In this document: positions 8,401-15,869 of the stretch, piece after piece
Layout: the number at the start of each line of letters is the position of its first letter
Position numbering within the stretch: position 1 is the stretch's first letter
Source of the DNA: CBDHCC01 sp965261015
Lineage (GTDB): Bacteria > Pseudomonadota > Alphaproteobacteria > Sphingomonadales > Sphingomonadaceae
Direction: 5' to 3'
Length of the DNA stretch: 64,000 bases
NCBI GenBank assembly: GCA_965261015.1
Contig: CBDHCC010000001.1
Span: 1,116,001 to 1,180,000, forward strand
Notes under the pieces: model-generated
Told to the model about the DNA's origin: nothing
The model's database searches: none
Seen by the model: only the letters and a program-made list of their open reading frames with translations
Made by a program: the position numbers and the translations under genes

Positions 8401-10450
8401 CGCGGCCGATCAGTTCCAACCCGCGCCAGACGCTCACCGCCACGTCGCCCGCCGGGTTGGTCAGCGTGCCGTCGGAATTGAGCGCGGGCACCGGTTCGCC
8501 CTCACGCGTGAGCGCGACCGTCTGTCCCGGCGCGTGCTTGATGGCGACCCGCACGACGCGCGCGCGCGGGTTGTCGCTGGTGACCGGGAACAACCATTCG
8601 ATGCCCGGCGCCTGCCCCGTCAGCCAATCACGCCCTTCGCCACCCGCCGCGAAGCCGTCGGTGGCGACGGGCGGCCGCGCGGTGGTCTTGGCGGCCACGC
8701 GAACGCCCGCTTCGCCCTCCACCAGGACGAAGTCCGCCCGGGCCAAGCCGCCGCCGGTGCCGCGCACGAAGCGGGAGGTGGCGCTGCCGGCCGAGCGGGT
8801 GTCGCGAGCGCAATCCACCGCCACCCGACCCTCTGGCAGGCTGTGCGCCTCCATCTGCACGACATGCTGGCCCGGCCACACACCGTCCAAGTGATACCGC
8901 CCATCGGGATCGGTGATGGCGAGGCTGCCGTCCTCCATCAGGATCCGCACTCCACCCACGCCGCGCGCGTCCGCCACGCCGCAGCCGCCGTCCGTCACCC
9001 GGCCGACGATCGTCATCCGCTCGCTGATCGCGTCGCGGGCGATGCGCACCACGGCGTCGGCGACCGGACTGGTCAGACCGGCGGCGTCGGTCGCCTGGGC
9101 GCGGTTGAGCGCGGAGCCGGACCGGGCGTCGGGCCGCACCTCCGTCAGATAGCGGACCACCCGCTGCTCGGCGGCGGCGAGAGCGGGAAGGCGAAAGGTG
9201 ACGCGCTGGCCATCGGTACTGCTGGTTTGAACCGTTCCGGCACTCACCCGGACACTGTCCGCTACAAACCGGAGACCGGGGGGAAGCACGTCGGTGACAC
9301 TAACCGCAGAGGTTCTGCGTCCGGCATCTGTGTTCCTTATCGTCACGGTGTAGAGGATGCGGTCACCCGGACCGGCGACGGCGACCGACGCCGCCTTGGT
9401 CAAGGCGAGCCCGCTTCCGGATCGATCCAGGGGTATGTCGAAGTTCAGGGTGCCGTTCTCCCCCACCTCGAACGGGCGGGCGTAGGACGCGCCCGTGACC
9501 TGGTAGGGCCCGACCAGCGCGAGCTGCTCGGCCGTCGCTTGGGACGGGCTCCGATAGGGTTCTGGAGGGTCGATCACCAGGATGTACCGTCCCGGTTCAA
9601 CCTGCGGGAAACGGAAACCGCCGGGTGGCAGATCGGACCGGTCGGCTGCCGCCTCGGAACCGCCCGCGGACGTGACGCTCGCCGGCGCGCGGGTTAGGCC
9701 GTCATAGGCCCAAACCGTCGCGGCCGCGCCCGTGCCCGCGTCCACCAGGGACAGCCGAGCACCCTTGACCGGCTCTCCCGTGTCCGAATCGAAGACGATG
9801 TTCACCGCGCTGGCCTGCAAGGCGAGCGTTGAAGTCGCCAAGGCGGTTCCATCTGCGCTGGAGACGACCAAGGCGGCGGACCCTTCGGATGGGAGGGACA
9901 GCAGACAGTCGTCCGCCCGCGCGGTGGATGACACGGGCGCGGTGGCGACCAGGCCGGCGAAGCGGCCGCTGTTCACGTCCGTCTCGATCAGGCTGAACTG
10001 CTCTGTGTCGCCGGTGGGGGAGGCGACACGGATCTCCAGCTGTTCGCGCGCCGCGCCGTCGCGGTTGGCGTCCGGCGCGTCGACGGCGATCACCAGCGGG
10101 CGGCCCGGCGTCAGGCGGTCGATCGGGGCGAGGGTGGCGGGATCGAGCGAGCGGCCGGCGAAGGTCGCGGCCGGCGTGGCGCCCACCGCGCAACGGGCGC
10201 CGTCCAGCGGCAGGCGGACCGAACCGGAAGAGGAGAGACCGTAAAGGGCGACCGTCGGCGCTCGCGGGGCGGTCGCCTCCACCGCCAGGGACACCGTGTT
10301 GCTGTTCGCCGACCGCCGATCGCCGCCCACGTCCCACTGGATGCGCGCAGTGTTGGCGATCACGCGGTCCTGCGCGCGAACCTCCCCGGCACCCGACAGG
10401 GCGGCGAGGAGGGCGGCGGCGCCGATCAGGGTTGACGGGACGTTGACCAT
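5432..10450 (-). CDS. Giant DUF11 surface protein with C-terminal outer-membrane barrel
   Basis: This 1672-residue protein begins with a signal peptide (residues 1-26, cut near VRAQD). The mature N-terminus, VIANTARIQWDVGG then SNTVSLAVEA, resembles that of the two neighbouring secreted proteins. A prealbumin-like segment around 213-300 has FDSDTGEPVKGARL. DUF11 follows at about 347-470 (ALTKAASVAVAGPGDRILYT, DVLPPGLRFV). A carboxypeptidase-regulatory-like fold lies at about 485-545 (GVGGVRILMEDGS, DPDGRYHLDGVWPGQHVV). From about 850 to the end there are many alternating amphipathic strands, including LDYEIDYDTGVLRFREPI, ending in a DDLFR terminus. I read this as an outer-membrane barrel. No activity is known; surface display or adhesion is my inference. 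Confidence 0.75.
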   Translation of the reverse strand: MVNVPSTLIGAAALLAALSGAGEVRAQDRVIANTARIQWDVGGDRRSANSNTVSLAVEATAPRAPTVALYGLSSSGSVRLPLDGARCAVGATPAATFAGRSLDPATLAPIDRLTPGRPLVIAVDAPDANRDGAAREQLEIRVASPTGDTEQFSLIETDVNSGRFAGLVATAPVSSTARADDCLLSLPSEGSAALVVSSADGTALATSTLALQASAVNIVFDSDTGEPVKGARLSLVDAGTGAAATVWAYDGLTRAPASVTSAGGSEAAADRSDLPPGGFRFPQVEPGRYILVIDPPEPYRSPSQATAEQLALVGPYQVTGASYARPFEVGENGTLNFDIPLDRSGSGLALTKAASVAVAGPGDRILYTVTIRNTDAGRRTSAVSVTDVLPPGLRFVADSVRVSAGTVQTSSTDGQRVTFRLPALAAAEQRVVRYLTEVRPDARSGSALNRAQATDAAGLTSPVADAVVRIARDAISERMTIVGRVTDGGCGVADARGVGGVRILMEDGSLAITDPDGRYHLDGVWPGQHVVQMEAHSLPEGRVAVDCARDTRSAGSATSRFVRGTGGGLARADFVLVEGEAGVRVAAKTTARPPVATDGFAAGGEGRDWLTGQAPGIEWLFPVTSDNPRARVVRVAIKHAPGQTVALTREGEPVPALNSDGTLTNPAGDVAVSVWRGLELIGRDTRFAAEVRAADGQLVERLEHTVHFADTPVRAELLRERSLLVADGVSRPVIALRLTDSAGRPVHHGATGPFAVPDPYLPAQEAEALQARQLGGLERAQATWRVEGDDGVAYVELMPTTASGSLTLTLPLADGEVRHDERFDLWLDPGDRPWTVVGLAEGSLGRAAIDDHIEPVADDRPLLDGRLAFYAKGRVLGRWLLTASYDTDKRREDQRFGGAIDPTAYYTVYADGSERLFDAASLRKLYLKLERPQFAALFGDFQTGLDRPELTRYVRALNGVQAQFDDGRIAATAFAADTAFRTRRVEIQGSGLSGPYGLGVRRLVPNGEHVAIEVRDRLRSNLVIERRELHRYLDYEIDYDTGVLRFREPITSRDEGLNPRFIVVDLEADGAARTVVNAGGRAGWTSTDGRLAAAATVVHDEDEVGATDIVGADARFRPSAATEVRAELAVSRGDRPTLDGNAVRGDATAWLVEAEHHGPAVDVLGYARQVGQGFGIGQQNRSERASRKVGLDGRARLTRDIALVASAYTEDYLDTDARRIAARAAVEMTRQDTTVRAGVAHIDDRTPTGGTRRSTLLELGGRQRVTERLELDAKAELALGGQDESIDYPQRLTAGARWRAAEWVDLVGAAEFATGGSVDAATARAGVELRPWAGARIAATGNRQSIAELGTRTYAAYGLAQSLPLNDHLTVDASLDANTTFGDFDRTAILNPDQPVATGGYVGAGGILTEDFVAATLGATWRSERWSLAGRGEARRGSRTDRWGATVSGIRQLGEGRSVGGRLIATAAQDRGGTHTRNVEAAVAAALRPAGSAWSLLNRFDYRDDAVTNAVLGERGPVGGERLTVAGDARARRLVNALSVNWTPRGARQGQRLERGELQLFLGTRYTLDRFDDLDVSGFSLVAGGDAEVAVRERLSIGGQATVRTGTGGRARAYAIGPRITLSPTADTTVTLGYNIAGFRDRDFEAARATRDGVFVSARIKFDAGGLDDLFR

Positions 10451-10462
10451 AGCGGTCCGAGG

Positions 10463-10501
10463 CGCGCACCCGTCCGACCGGAAAGGCGGGACGGGTGCGC
10501 G
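10463..10501 (-). terminator. Strong hairpin between surface-cassette genes
   Basis: A perfect 13-base inverted repeat (CGCGCACCCGTCC with GGACGGGTGCGCG) and a 13-base loop fills almost the whole gap between the 10509-11543 stop and the 10450 start. No T run follows on the minus strand. It could attenuate transcription into the 5-kb barrel gene, stabilise the upstream mRNA, or act as a partial terminator. Confidence 0.5.
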
Positions 10502-10508
10502 GGTCCGG

Positions 10509-11543
10509 TTACTGGATCACGGCCGTGAAGCTGAGCGCCCGCGTGGTGGCGGTGGTGGATTTCGGCATGTCGGACAATGTGCCCGTCACCGTGTAGGTCG
10601 CCGCGTTGTAGGCCCCGTTGCCCGCGACCCCACCCGAACATTTGCCGTTCGCGTCGACCGTGGCGTTCACGAGGATGTTGCCGATCGTGCCCAGAGTCGC
10701 GGGCTCGCCCCCCGCTCCGGGCTTGGCCGCGTTCACGATGTCGCTGACGACCAGGGAGGTCGCGGCGGCCGCGTTGGCGGCGTTGGTGACCGCGATGCAA
10801 TATTGCACGGTGGCGCCCGGGATCGCCTTGGCGGTGGGATCGGTGTTCCCCAGGCCGTCGGACAGCACCGTGGAGGTTTTCACGACCGACACGTTGGCCG
10901 CCGCTACGGTGAACGTCGCGCGGGCGGAACTCTTGCCGTCGCGCAAGGCGTCGTCCGTTCCCGCCGCGTCGGCGAACACCACGTCCTCGACCGTCTTGCG
11001 GTTGGCGCCCGTGTCCTGTTGCAGAACGGTGCCGTCGGCGTTCGCCGCCTGCGCCGTCAGCGAGACGACCGCCTGCGAACCGTCGGCCACATCGTTGATG
11101 TTCGCGCGCACACGCACGGTCACCGTCTGGTCGGCGGTGAGCGAGAGCGACGTGATGACGTTGCCGTTCGTATCTGTCACGACCGGAGCGCCGTTCAAGT
11201 TGACCCCACCGGAGACCGTCGCCGCGCTCAACAGATAATTCACGGTCGAGTTGGAGGTGTTCGACACCGTGAATGTCGTGAACGCGTTCTGCTGGTTCGG
11301 CGACACGGACGCGTCGGCGGTCTTGGCGACCGTCACGATGATCTTCTTGTCGACCCGGAAGCTGTCGACGTTCGACTGTTTGGCCGTCTGGTCGACATTG
11401 CCGACCTTGAAGCTGACGCTCGCCTGGTTGGTGATGTCGACGCCCGAGGTGACGCCCGCGGCGTAGGCGGGCATGGCCTGGGCGACCAGGATGGCGCAGC
11501 CGGTCAGCAACGCCGTTTTCTTGAACTTCAACATGATGGTCAC
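10509..11543 (-). CDS. Secreted DUF11-type surface protein
   Basis: This 344-residue exported protein has a signal peptide (MLKFKKTALLTGCAILVAQA..., cut near AYAAG at about 30). The mature start, GVDITNQASVSFKVGNVDQT followed by DSFRVDKKIIVTVAK, matches the layout of the N-termini of its two neighbours. The C-terminal third (about 215-340) is DUF11-like, with VVKTSTVLSDGLG and IPGATVQYCIAVTNAANAAAATSLVVSDIV. The composition is rich in Ala, Thr, Val and Asn with few charges, as in beta-sandwich adhesins. Only two Cys are seen in the mature part (YCIAVT and GKCSGG), a possible disulfide. Function unknown; probably displayed on the surface with the barrel protein encoded downstream. The start could instead be the ATG four codons upstream. 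Confidence 0.75.
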   Translation of the reverse strand: MTIMLKFKKTALLTGCAILVAQAMPAYAAGVTSGVDITNQASVSFKVGNVDQTAKQSNVDSFRVDKKIIVTVAKTADASVSPNQQNAFTTFTVSNTSNSTVNYLLSAATVSGGVNLNGAPVVTDTNGNVITSLSLTADQTVTVRVRANINDVADGSQAVVSLTAQAANADGTVLQQDTGANRKTVEDVVFADAAGTDDALRDGKSSARATFTVAAANVSVVKTSTVLSDGLGNTDPTAKAIPGATVQYCIAVTNAANAAAATSLVVSDIVNAAKPGAGGEPATLGTIGNILVNATVDANGKCSGGVAGNGAYNAATYTVTGTLSDMPKSTTATTRALSFTAVIQ

Positions 11544-11596
11544 TCCTTTGGCTGCCGCGCCGAACGTCGGTCGTGGAAGAGGGTTGAAGGCGTGGG

Positions 11597-12043
11597 TCAG
11601 CGGACCACGCCTCGGAAACTAAAGGTCGGTGATGGTCCGCCGGGGTGTTCGACGGTCCAGCGCAGATGGGTCACGTCGCCGGACGCGGCCGGGCGTCGTC
11701 CGCCCGCCGGATCGGGCACCGACAGCTCGGCCAGTTTTGCGAAGTGCCGACCGCCATCGACCGACAGGGCGACCCGATGCGGGCTGCCGCCGGTGTCGAA
11801 ATAGCGCAGGCCGGCCGGGATCGGCTGGACGACGCGCACCGGGCCGGTGCCGCTCGCGCCGACCGCGCGGACGATCACGACCACGCGCTCGCCCGATCGC
11901 AGTCGGGGCGGCAGGGGCTCCAGCCGTACACCCGCGCCGGGCACGGTGCGCTCTACAAAGGTGCGGGCGCTGAGCGAGAGGTCGCTCGCCCGCGCGCCGC
12001 CGGCCACCAAGGCGAGGAGGAGCCAGAGGGCTCGCGCGCCCAT
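11597..12043 (-). CDS. Secreted hypothetical protein of the surface cassette
   Basis: This 148-residue protein has a short signal peptide (MGARALWLLLALVAGGARAS). The mature part is a single beta-rich domain: SLSARTFVERTVPGAGVRLE, then GERVVVIVRAVGASGTGPVRV, PIPAGLRYFDTGG, VALSVDGGRHFAKLAELSV and HLRWTVEHPGGPSPTFSFRG. The PIPAGLRYF and WTVEHPGG stretches resemble a trimmed DUF11 unit. Its ATG is separated from, or shares one base with, the stop of the 12043-13038 gene, so the two are coupled. It lies 53 bases upstream of the 11543 start. A weak 7-base inverted repeat sits over its stop. Function unknown. Confidence 0.65.
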   Translation of the reverse strand: MGARALWLLLALVAGGARASDLSLSARTFVERTVPGAGVRLEPLPPRLRSGERVVVIVRAVGASGTGPVRVVQPIPAGLRYFDTGGSPHRVALSVDGGRHFAKLAELSVPDPAGGRRPAASGDVTHLRWTVEHPGGPSPTFSFRGVVR

Positions 12044-13038
12044 CAGTCCACCTTCACTCGGAAAGAGACGCTGCGGCTCTCGCCCGCCGGCACGGTGCCG
12101 AGCGTTACGGTCACCCCGTTCGCGTCGAAGCGCGCGCCGTCGCCATCGGCCGCGTCCGTGCGTCCCGCGCCGCCGACCGTCAGGGACGCGGGGACATAGG
12201 TGGTGCCCGTCGGCACGGGATCGCTGACCGACAGGCCCGACACGCTGCCAGAACCGCTGACGGTGGCGGTCAGGGTGTAGGTGATGGTCGACCCCGGCAC
12301 CGTGCGAGTCCCGCCGAAGGGATCGGCGACCGCTTGAGTCTTGGTCAGCGCCACGGCGGCCGCCGACACGCGGTATTGGCCGACATCGGCGTCGTCCGCT
12401 CCGTTCGCGCCGATCACCGCATCGCCGCCGCCGACACCGCGCCCGGCCAGCACCGTGCCCGGCGCGCCGGTTCCGGTGAGGGACGTCGCGGTCAGTTGGA
12501 CCCGGCCGACCGATCCGTCGGCCGCAGAGGCCGGGATCGTGGCGAGCACGAAGGCTCTCAGCGTCTGGTCGGGTGTCAGTTCGGGATCGTTGCCGCCGGG
12601 CGCGTAGACCGCGTCCGTGCCTTCGTCATATCGGCCGTTGCCGTTGCTATCGAGCACGATCGACAGGTCGGTCGGATCGAAATCGTCGCCGGTCAGCGCG
12701 CCGGTGGCGACCAGACGGTAGCTCTCAGCGCCATTCCCCGTGTTCGTGACGGTGAAGGTCGTGACCTGCCGGACAGCCCCGTTGCGGGCCGCCACCGCGG
12801 CAGGGTCGGTGTTATCGACCACCACGTCGATCAACTCGTCGACTTGGATGCTGACGGTGTTGGACGGCACCGACGTGCGCGGGCCACCGTCGGGCGTGTC
12901 GAACGAAGCGGTCGCGGTGTTCTCGATCGTCGCGCCGGCGGCCGTCTTCGGCGCGGCGAACGCCGTCTGCGGCACCAGCGCGGCGGCGGCGCAGCCAGTC
13001 GCCAGGAGCAGGCGGAGCGCGGGAGTGTTCGCAATCAT
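12043..13038 (-). CDS. Secreted DUF11-type surface protein, first gene of cassette
   Basis: This 331-residue protein begins with a clear signal peptide (residues 1-28, cut at AFAAPKT). The mature N-terminus reads GATIENTATASFDTPDG, then SNTVSIQVDELIDVVVDN, the fullest form of the motif shared with the proteins at 10509 and 5432. A middle segment, SIVLDSNGNGRYDEGTD, looks like a calcium-binding or SdrD-type loop. The C-terminal 100 residues are DUF11-like (VALTKTQAVADPFGG, PGSTITYTLTATVSG, SVSDPVPTGTTYVPAS). It is the most upstream gene of the four-gene minus-strand cassette, so the promoter probably lies in 13039-13260. Likely surface-exposed; function unknown. Confidence 0.75.
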   Translation of the reverse strand: MIANTPALRLLLATGCAAAALVPQTAFAAPKTAAGATIENTATASFDTPDGGPRTSVPSNTVSIQVDELIDVVVDNTDPAAVAARNGAVRQVTTFTVTNTGNGAESYRLVATGALTGDDFDPTDLSIVLDSNGNGRYDEGTDAVYAPGGNDPELTPDQTLRAFVLATIPASAADGSVGRVQLTATSLTGTGAPGTVLAGRGVGGGDAVIGANGADDADVGQYRVSAAAVALTKTQAVADPFGGTRTVPGSTITYTLTATVSGSGSVSGLSVSDPVPTGTTYVPASLTVGGAGRTDAADGDGARFDANGVTVTLGTVPAGESRSVSFRVKVD

Positions 13039-13260
13039 TGATGGTCGGTCCGTTCTCGTGGTGAACCGGCCAATCGCAGGGAAACGTCACCATCGGATTA
13101 AGAGTGGACAGGCCGTGCACGGTCCCTCCACCGCGGAGGAACCGGTCGCCTTTGCCCCCGCCGAGAAGGGGCAGGGTTGACGTGGTGGCACGGTTCGTCA
13201 CACCGGCGTCGAGGCGCGGGCCGATCCGTCCGGAACGGTCCCACAAAGGACGCGAACGCC

Positions 13261-14457
13261 ATGGCCGACCTGCCCGACCCCGTCGCCACGGCCGATCCGG
13301 TGCCGACCGCTCCGGACGAACAGCGGCGCGATCGCCTGTTGGCCGGATTGACGCTGACGGGCGCGGCTGGGCTTGCGCTGGCGCTGCCGTTCGCGCTGCA
13401 GGCCGGCGCGGAGTTCTTCCTGCCGGTGGCGACCGCGATCGTGATCGCCATCGCGCTTGTGCCCCTGCTGGAATGGCTGGAGCGGCGCGGAATTCGGTCC
13501 GGCTTCGCAGCGCTGATGTGCGTCGTCCTGTTCCTGGCCGTGCTGAACGGGATCCTGGTGCTGATCGTCGTTCCGGCCAGCAGCTGGTTTCAGCTGCTGC
13601 CCGACCGGATCCCGGTCATCCAAGAGAACCTCTCGGCGGTGATCGAGCTTTATTCGTCGTTGCAGCAGTTCATCGAACGCACGCTGGCGACCATCGCCAC
13701 CGCACCGGCGCGCAATGCCCCCGAACTGGCGGTGCAGCCGCCGGGGTCGCTGTTGAGCCTGATCGCCACCAGCGCGCCCCACGCCCTGATCCAGATGCTG
13801 TTCGCGATCCTGGTGATCTACTTCTTCCTGGCCAACTGGACGCATCTGCGCCGGTCGGCGATCGAGGGGCGGGACGACTTTCGCGGCGCGCTGACGATGG
13901 CGCGGGTGATCCAGAATGTGGTGGACGCGACGTCGGCTTATCTCGCCACGATCACGGCGATCAACATCAGCCTGGGCCTGATCGTCGCGGTCGCCCTGTG
14001 GGCGCTGAAGATGCCGACGCCGCTGATGTGGGGCGGGATCGTGGCCCTGCTGAACTTCGTGCCCTATCTCGGCCCGATCCTGGCCGCCGGGCTGTTGACG
14101 GTGGGCGGACTGATGAGTTTCGGAGACATCGGGACCGCGCTGGTGCCCGCCGCGATCATGATCGGACTGCATCTGGTGGAAGCGAACGTGATCACGCCGG
14201 TGATCGTGGGCAAGCGCCTCACGCTCGAGCCGCTGCTGATCCTGATCTCGCTCAGCTTCTGGACATGGGTGTGGGGCACGGTCGGCGCGCTTCTGGCGGT
14301 GCCGTTGCTCATCATCATCCGGGTGATCGTGGCGGCGTCCGGGCGGCCGGACATCGCCGGGTTCCTGTTCGAGAAAGGCACGCTCACCCATGTCGGCCGC
14401 GCCAGCCCGGACGGTGGGGCCGGCGAGCGCTTGACAGGCGCGGGACCGGCCCCTTAG
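13261..14457 (+). CDS. AI-2E family transporter (permease)
   Basis: This 398-residue inner-membrane protein belongs to the PerM/AI-2E transporter family. Members have about eight membrane segments, and substrates range from autoinducer-2 to sodium, so the substrate here is not assigned. Visible hallmarks are paired N-terminal helices (ALPFALQAGAEFFLPVATAI), LFAILVIYFFLANWTHLRR, and the C-terminal block LNFVPYLGPILAAGLLTVGG with GKRLTLEPLLILISLSFW and WGTVGALLAVPLLIIIRVI. The start is the ATG at 13261, preceded by AAAGGACG. An in-frame TTG at 13177 would add a non-membrane extension with no ribosome site. The last codons contain the probable tRNA-Asp promoter. Confidence 0.9.
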   Translation: MADLPDPVATADPVPTAPDEQRRDRLLAGLTLTGAAGLALALPFALQAGAEFFLPVATAIVIAIALVPLLEWLERRGIRSGFAALMCVVLFLAVLNGILVLIVVPASSWFQLLPDRIPVIQENLSAVIELYSSLQQFIERTLATIATAPARNAPELAVQPPGSLLSLIATSAPHALIQMLFAILVIYFFLANWTHLRRSAIEGRDDFRGALTMARVIQNVVDATSAYLATITAINISLGLIVAVALWALKMPTPLMWGGIVALLNFVPYLGPILAAGLLTVGGLMSFGDIGTALVPAAIMIGLHLVEANVITPVIVGKRLTLEPLLILISLSFWTWVWGTVGALLAVPLLIIIRVIVAASGRPDIAGFLFEKGTLTHVGRASPDGGAGERLTGAGPAP

Positions 14458-14460
14458 GAG
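14431..14460 (+). promoter_or_regulatory. Probable tRNA-Asp promoter
   Basis: TTGACA (14431-14436) is a perfect -35 element. With a 17-18 base spacer it leads to TTAGGA/TAGGAG at 14454-14460, a weak -10. The predicted start near 14467 is about 10 bases before the tRNA. The -35 lies inside the last codons of the permease gene and the -10 covers its stop. Confidence 0.5.
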
Positions 14461-14477
14461 CGCGCTTCGCTTCTCAA

Positions 14478-14532
<55 letters not shown>

Positions 14533-14554
<22 letters not shown>

Positions 14555-14769
14555 CCCCTCGCGGCGGCCCAGCGACCCGTCTCCATCCAGGTGAGCGCCG
14601 GGCGCACGGGAAAGACCCAGGCGATCCCCAGCACCAGATAGACGACCGTTTGAACAGGCCAGGGCAGCCGGCCGAGCCACGGTGCCGCCGCCATCACCGC
14701 CAGACCATAGAGGCCCAGCAGCGCCAGGATCGCCAGCACGCCGACCGGTTTTCGCCAACTGGCGTTCAC
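14533..14769 (-). CDS. DUF2842 family small membrane protein
   Basis: This 78-residue protein starts SWRKPVGVLAILALLGLYG and ends with VYLVLGIAWVFPVRPALTWM and ETGRW, the conserved signature of DUF2842, a small two-helix inner-membrane family of alphaproteobacteria with unknown function. The start is GTG at 14769, overlapping the fau stop (GTGA), so the genes are coupled. Family members usually end near the METGRW motif. Here about 11 more residues follow, and the last codons and stop lie on the opposite strand of tRNA-Asp (14533-14554). Confidence 0.85.
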
Positions 14770-15347
14770 GTCCTCGCCCCCGCGCGCGCCAGCACCGCGC
14801 GCTCCGTCAGGACCGCGTCGAGCGGGCGGTCGTGCGGTTCGACCGGCACGCGCTCCACTTCCTGTGCCGACCAGGCCAGCCCGATCAGGGGGACGTTCGG
14901 ATGGACCGCGCTCCACCGATCGTAATGGCCGCCGCCCTGGCCCAGGCGGCGCAATTCGGCATCGAAGCCCAGCAGGGGCGCCAGCACCAGATCCGGTGTC
15001 ACGCGCTCGGCGTCCGAGCCGGGCTGCTCGAAGCCGGGTTCCACCGTCTCCAGCCGGTCGCCCGGCGACCAGAGCGCGAAGGTCAGGCGGCCATCGTCCA
15101 TCCGGGGCAGGGCGACCGCGCGACGGCTGTCGAGCATGTAGTGGATCAGGGCCTCCGTCGGCGCCTCCACGCCCGACGCGCGGTACAGCCCCACCGTTCG
15201 TGCCGGGGCCACCAACGGCCAAAGGCGACGGGGCAGGGTGCCGAAGGCCGCATCGTGTTCCTCGGGCTCCAGCCCGGCCACGAAGGCGCGTCTTCGGGCG
15301 CGGAGCGCGGACCGCAGCTCGGCTTTGGTGGGGTGGAGATCGGGCAT
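14766..15347 (-). CDS. fau: 5-formyltetrahydrofolate cyclo-ligase
   Basis: This 193-residue protein of the MTHFS/YgfA family converts 5-formyltetrahydrofolate to 5,10-methenyltetrahydrofolate using ATP. The N-terminal helix LHPTKAELRSALRARRRAF carries the usual K-R binding residues. VALPRMDDGRLTF is the middle strand region. The signature DLVLAPLLGFDAELRRLGQG with GGGHYDRW is the ATP-binding glycine-rich motif. Length is typical. It lies directly downstream of the 6S RNA gene and zapA, an arrangement conserved in many proteobacteria. The DUF2842 gene overlaps its stop. Confidence 0.93.
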   Translation of the reverse strand: MPDLHPTKAELRSALRARRRAFVAGLEPEEHDAAFGTLPRRLWPLVAPARTVGLYRASGVEAPTEALIHYMLDSRRAVALPRMDDGRLTFALWSPGDRLETVEPGFEQPGSDAERVTPDLVLAPLLGFDAELRRLGQGGGHYDRWSAVHPNVPLIGLAWSAQEVERVPVEPHDRPLDAVLTERAVLARAGART

Positions 15348-15370
15348 GGCGCTCGCGGCAGGAGAGGACG

Positions 15371-15535
15371 GGTGGCGGGACCGCCCTGGCCGGTGACTGC
15401 AAGTTCCTCTGACGCCAGTTACGTCAGGTGGGGACCGTATGCGTCGGGCCGGAACCCGGGCAGGGACAGCCCCCTAGGATGTTCTATCGCCTCAGGGATT
15501 CTTGACATAGCTCGTACCGGGCAGTGCCCGCCACC
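15371..15535 (-). ncRNA. ssrS: 6S RNA
   Basis: The interval between zapA and fau holds a structured RNA-like element on the minus strand. The 5' arm GGTGGCGGG (15535-15527) pairs perfectly with the 3' arm CCCGCCACC (15379-15371). Next to it ACTGCCC can pair with GGGCGGT. The middle, with ATCCCTGAGGCGATAG, would form the large open bubble that mimics an open promoter. Position between zapA and the cyclo-ligase gene is the classic location of 6S RNA, which binds sigma-70 RNA polymerase. About 165 bases is a normal length. A good promoter lies directly upstream. Exact ends are inferred from the pairing. Confidence 0.8.
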
Positions 15536-15538
15536 GGC

Positions 15539-15567
15539 TACATAGGGTTCGTGATCCGCCCGCTCAA
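15539..15567 (-). promoter_or_regulatory. Probable 6S RNA promoter
   Basis: On the minus strand TTGAGC (15567-15562) and TATGTA (15544-15539) are separated by 17 bases. The predicted start, about 15533, coincides with the 5' arm of the 6S helix. The -35 element overlaps the stop codon of zapA (15564-15566), so the RNA promoter is embedded in the end of that gene. Confidence 0.6.
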
Positions 15568-15869
15568 GCCGGCGGCGCGTTCTCCAGCCGGTCCGCCAGC
15601 GCCTCGGCCCGTTCGGCGAGCTGCGCCAGCCGCGCGGTCAGGGCCGGATCGACCGGCGATGCGCCCGGTGCCGCGGCGACTTCGCGCAGACGATCGGCGA
15701 TCAGCAGTCCGGCCAGCAGCAGCACCCGCGCCTCGCCTCCGCCCAGTCCGGCCACGAGGTTCGCCTGTTCGTCCAACAGCGCGGCCGCGGCGGTAAGCTC
15801 GGCCTCTCCGCCATCCCGGCAGGCGACCCGGTGGGAGCGCCCCGCGATCGTCAGCGTCAGCTCAGCCAT
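15564..15869 (-). CDS. zapA: Cell division protein ZapA
   Basis: This 101-residue ZapA-like protein promotes FtsZ bundling at the division ring. It begins MAELTLTIAGRSHRVACRDG, the usual beta-hairpin start with an I-x-G-R pattern. A long helical half follows (ELTAAAALLDEQANLVAGLG, ARVLLLAGLLIADRLREV) and then a coiled coil (ARLAQLAERAEALADRLENA). The start is the ATG at 15869; longer in-frame extensions do not look coding. It overlaps the end of the small upstream gene by eight bases. Its stop codon lies in the 6S RNA promoter. Confidence 0.87.
   Translation of the reverse strand: MAELTLTIAGRSHRVACRDGGEAELTAAAALLDEQANLVAGLGGGEARVLLLAGLLIADRLREVAAAPGASPVDPALTARLAQLAERAEALADRLENAPPA

Noticed and set aside
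6026..9697. 1223-codon open frame on the plus strand opposite the barrel gene
   Set aside because: It is antisense to a protein with a signal peptide, DUF11 and barrel features. Its composition is Arg/Gly/Ala/Gln-rich with no recognisable domain, as expected of a GC-rich shadow frame.
13177..13260. TTG-started extension of the AI-2E permease
   Set aside because: No ribosome site, and MTWWHGSSHRR-type residues do not fit the family; ATG at 13261 has AAAGGACG upstream.
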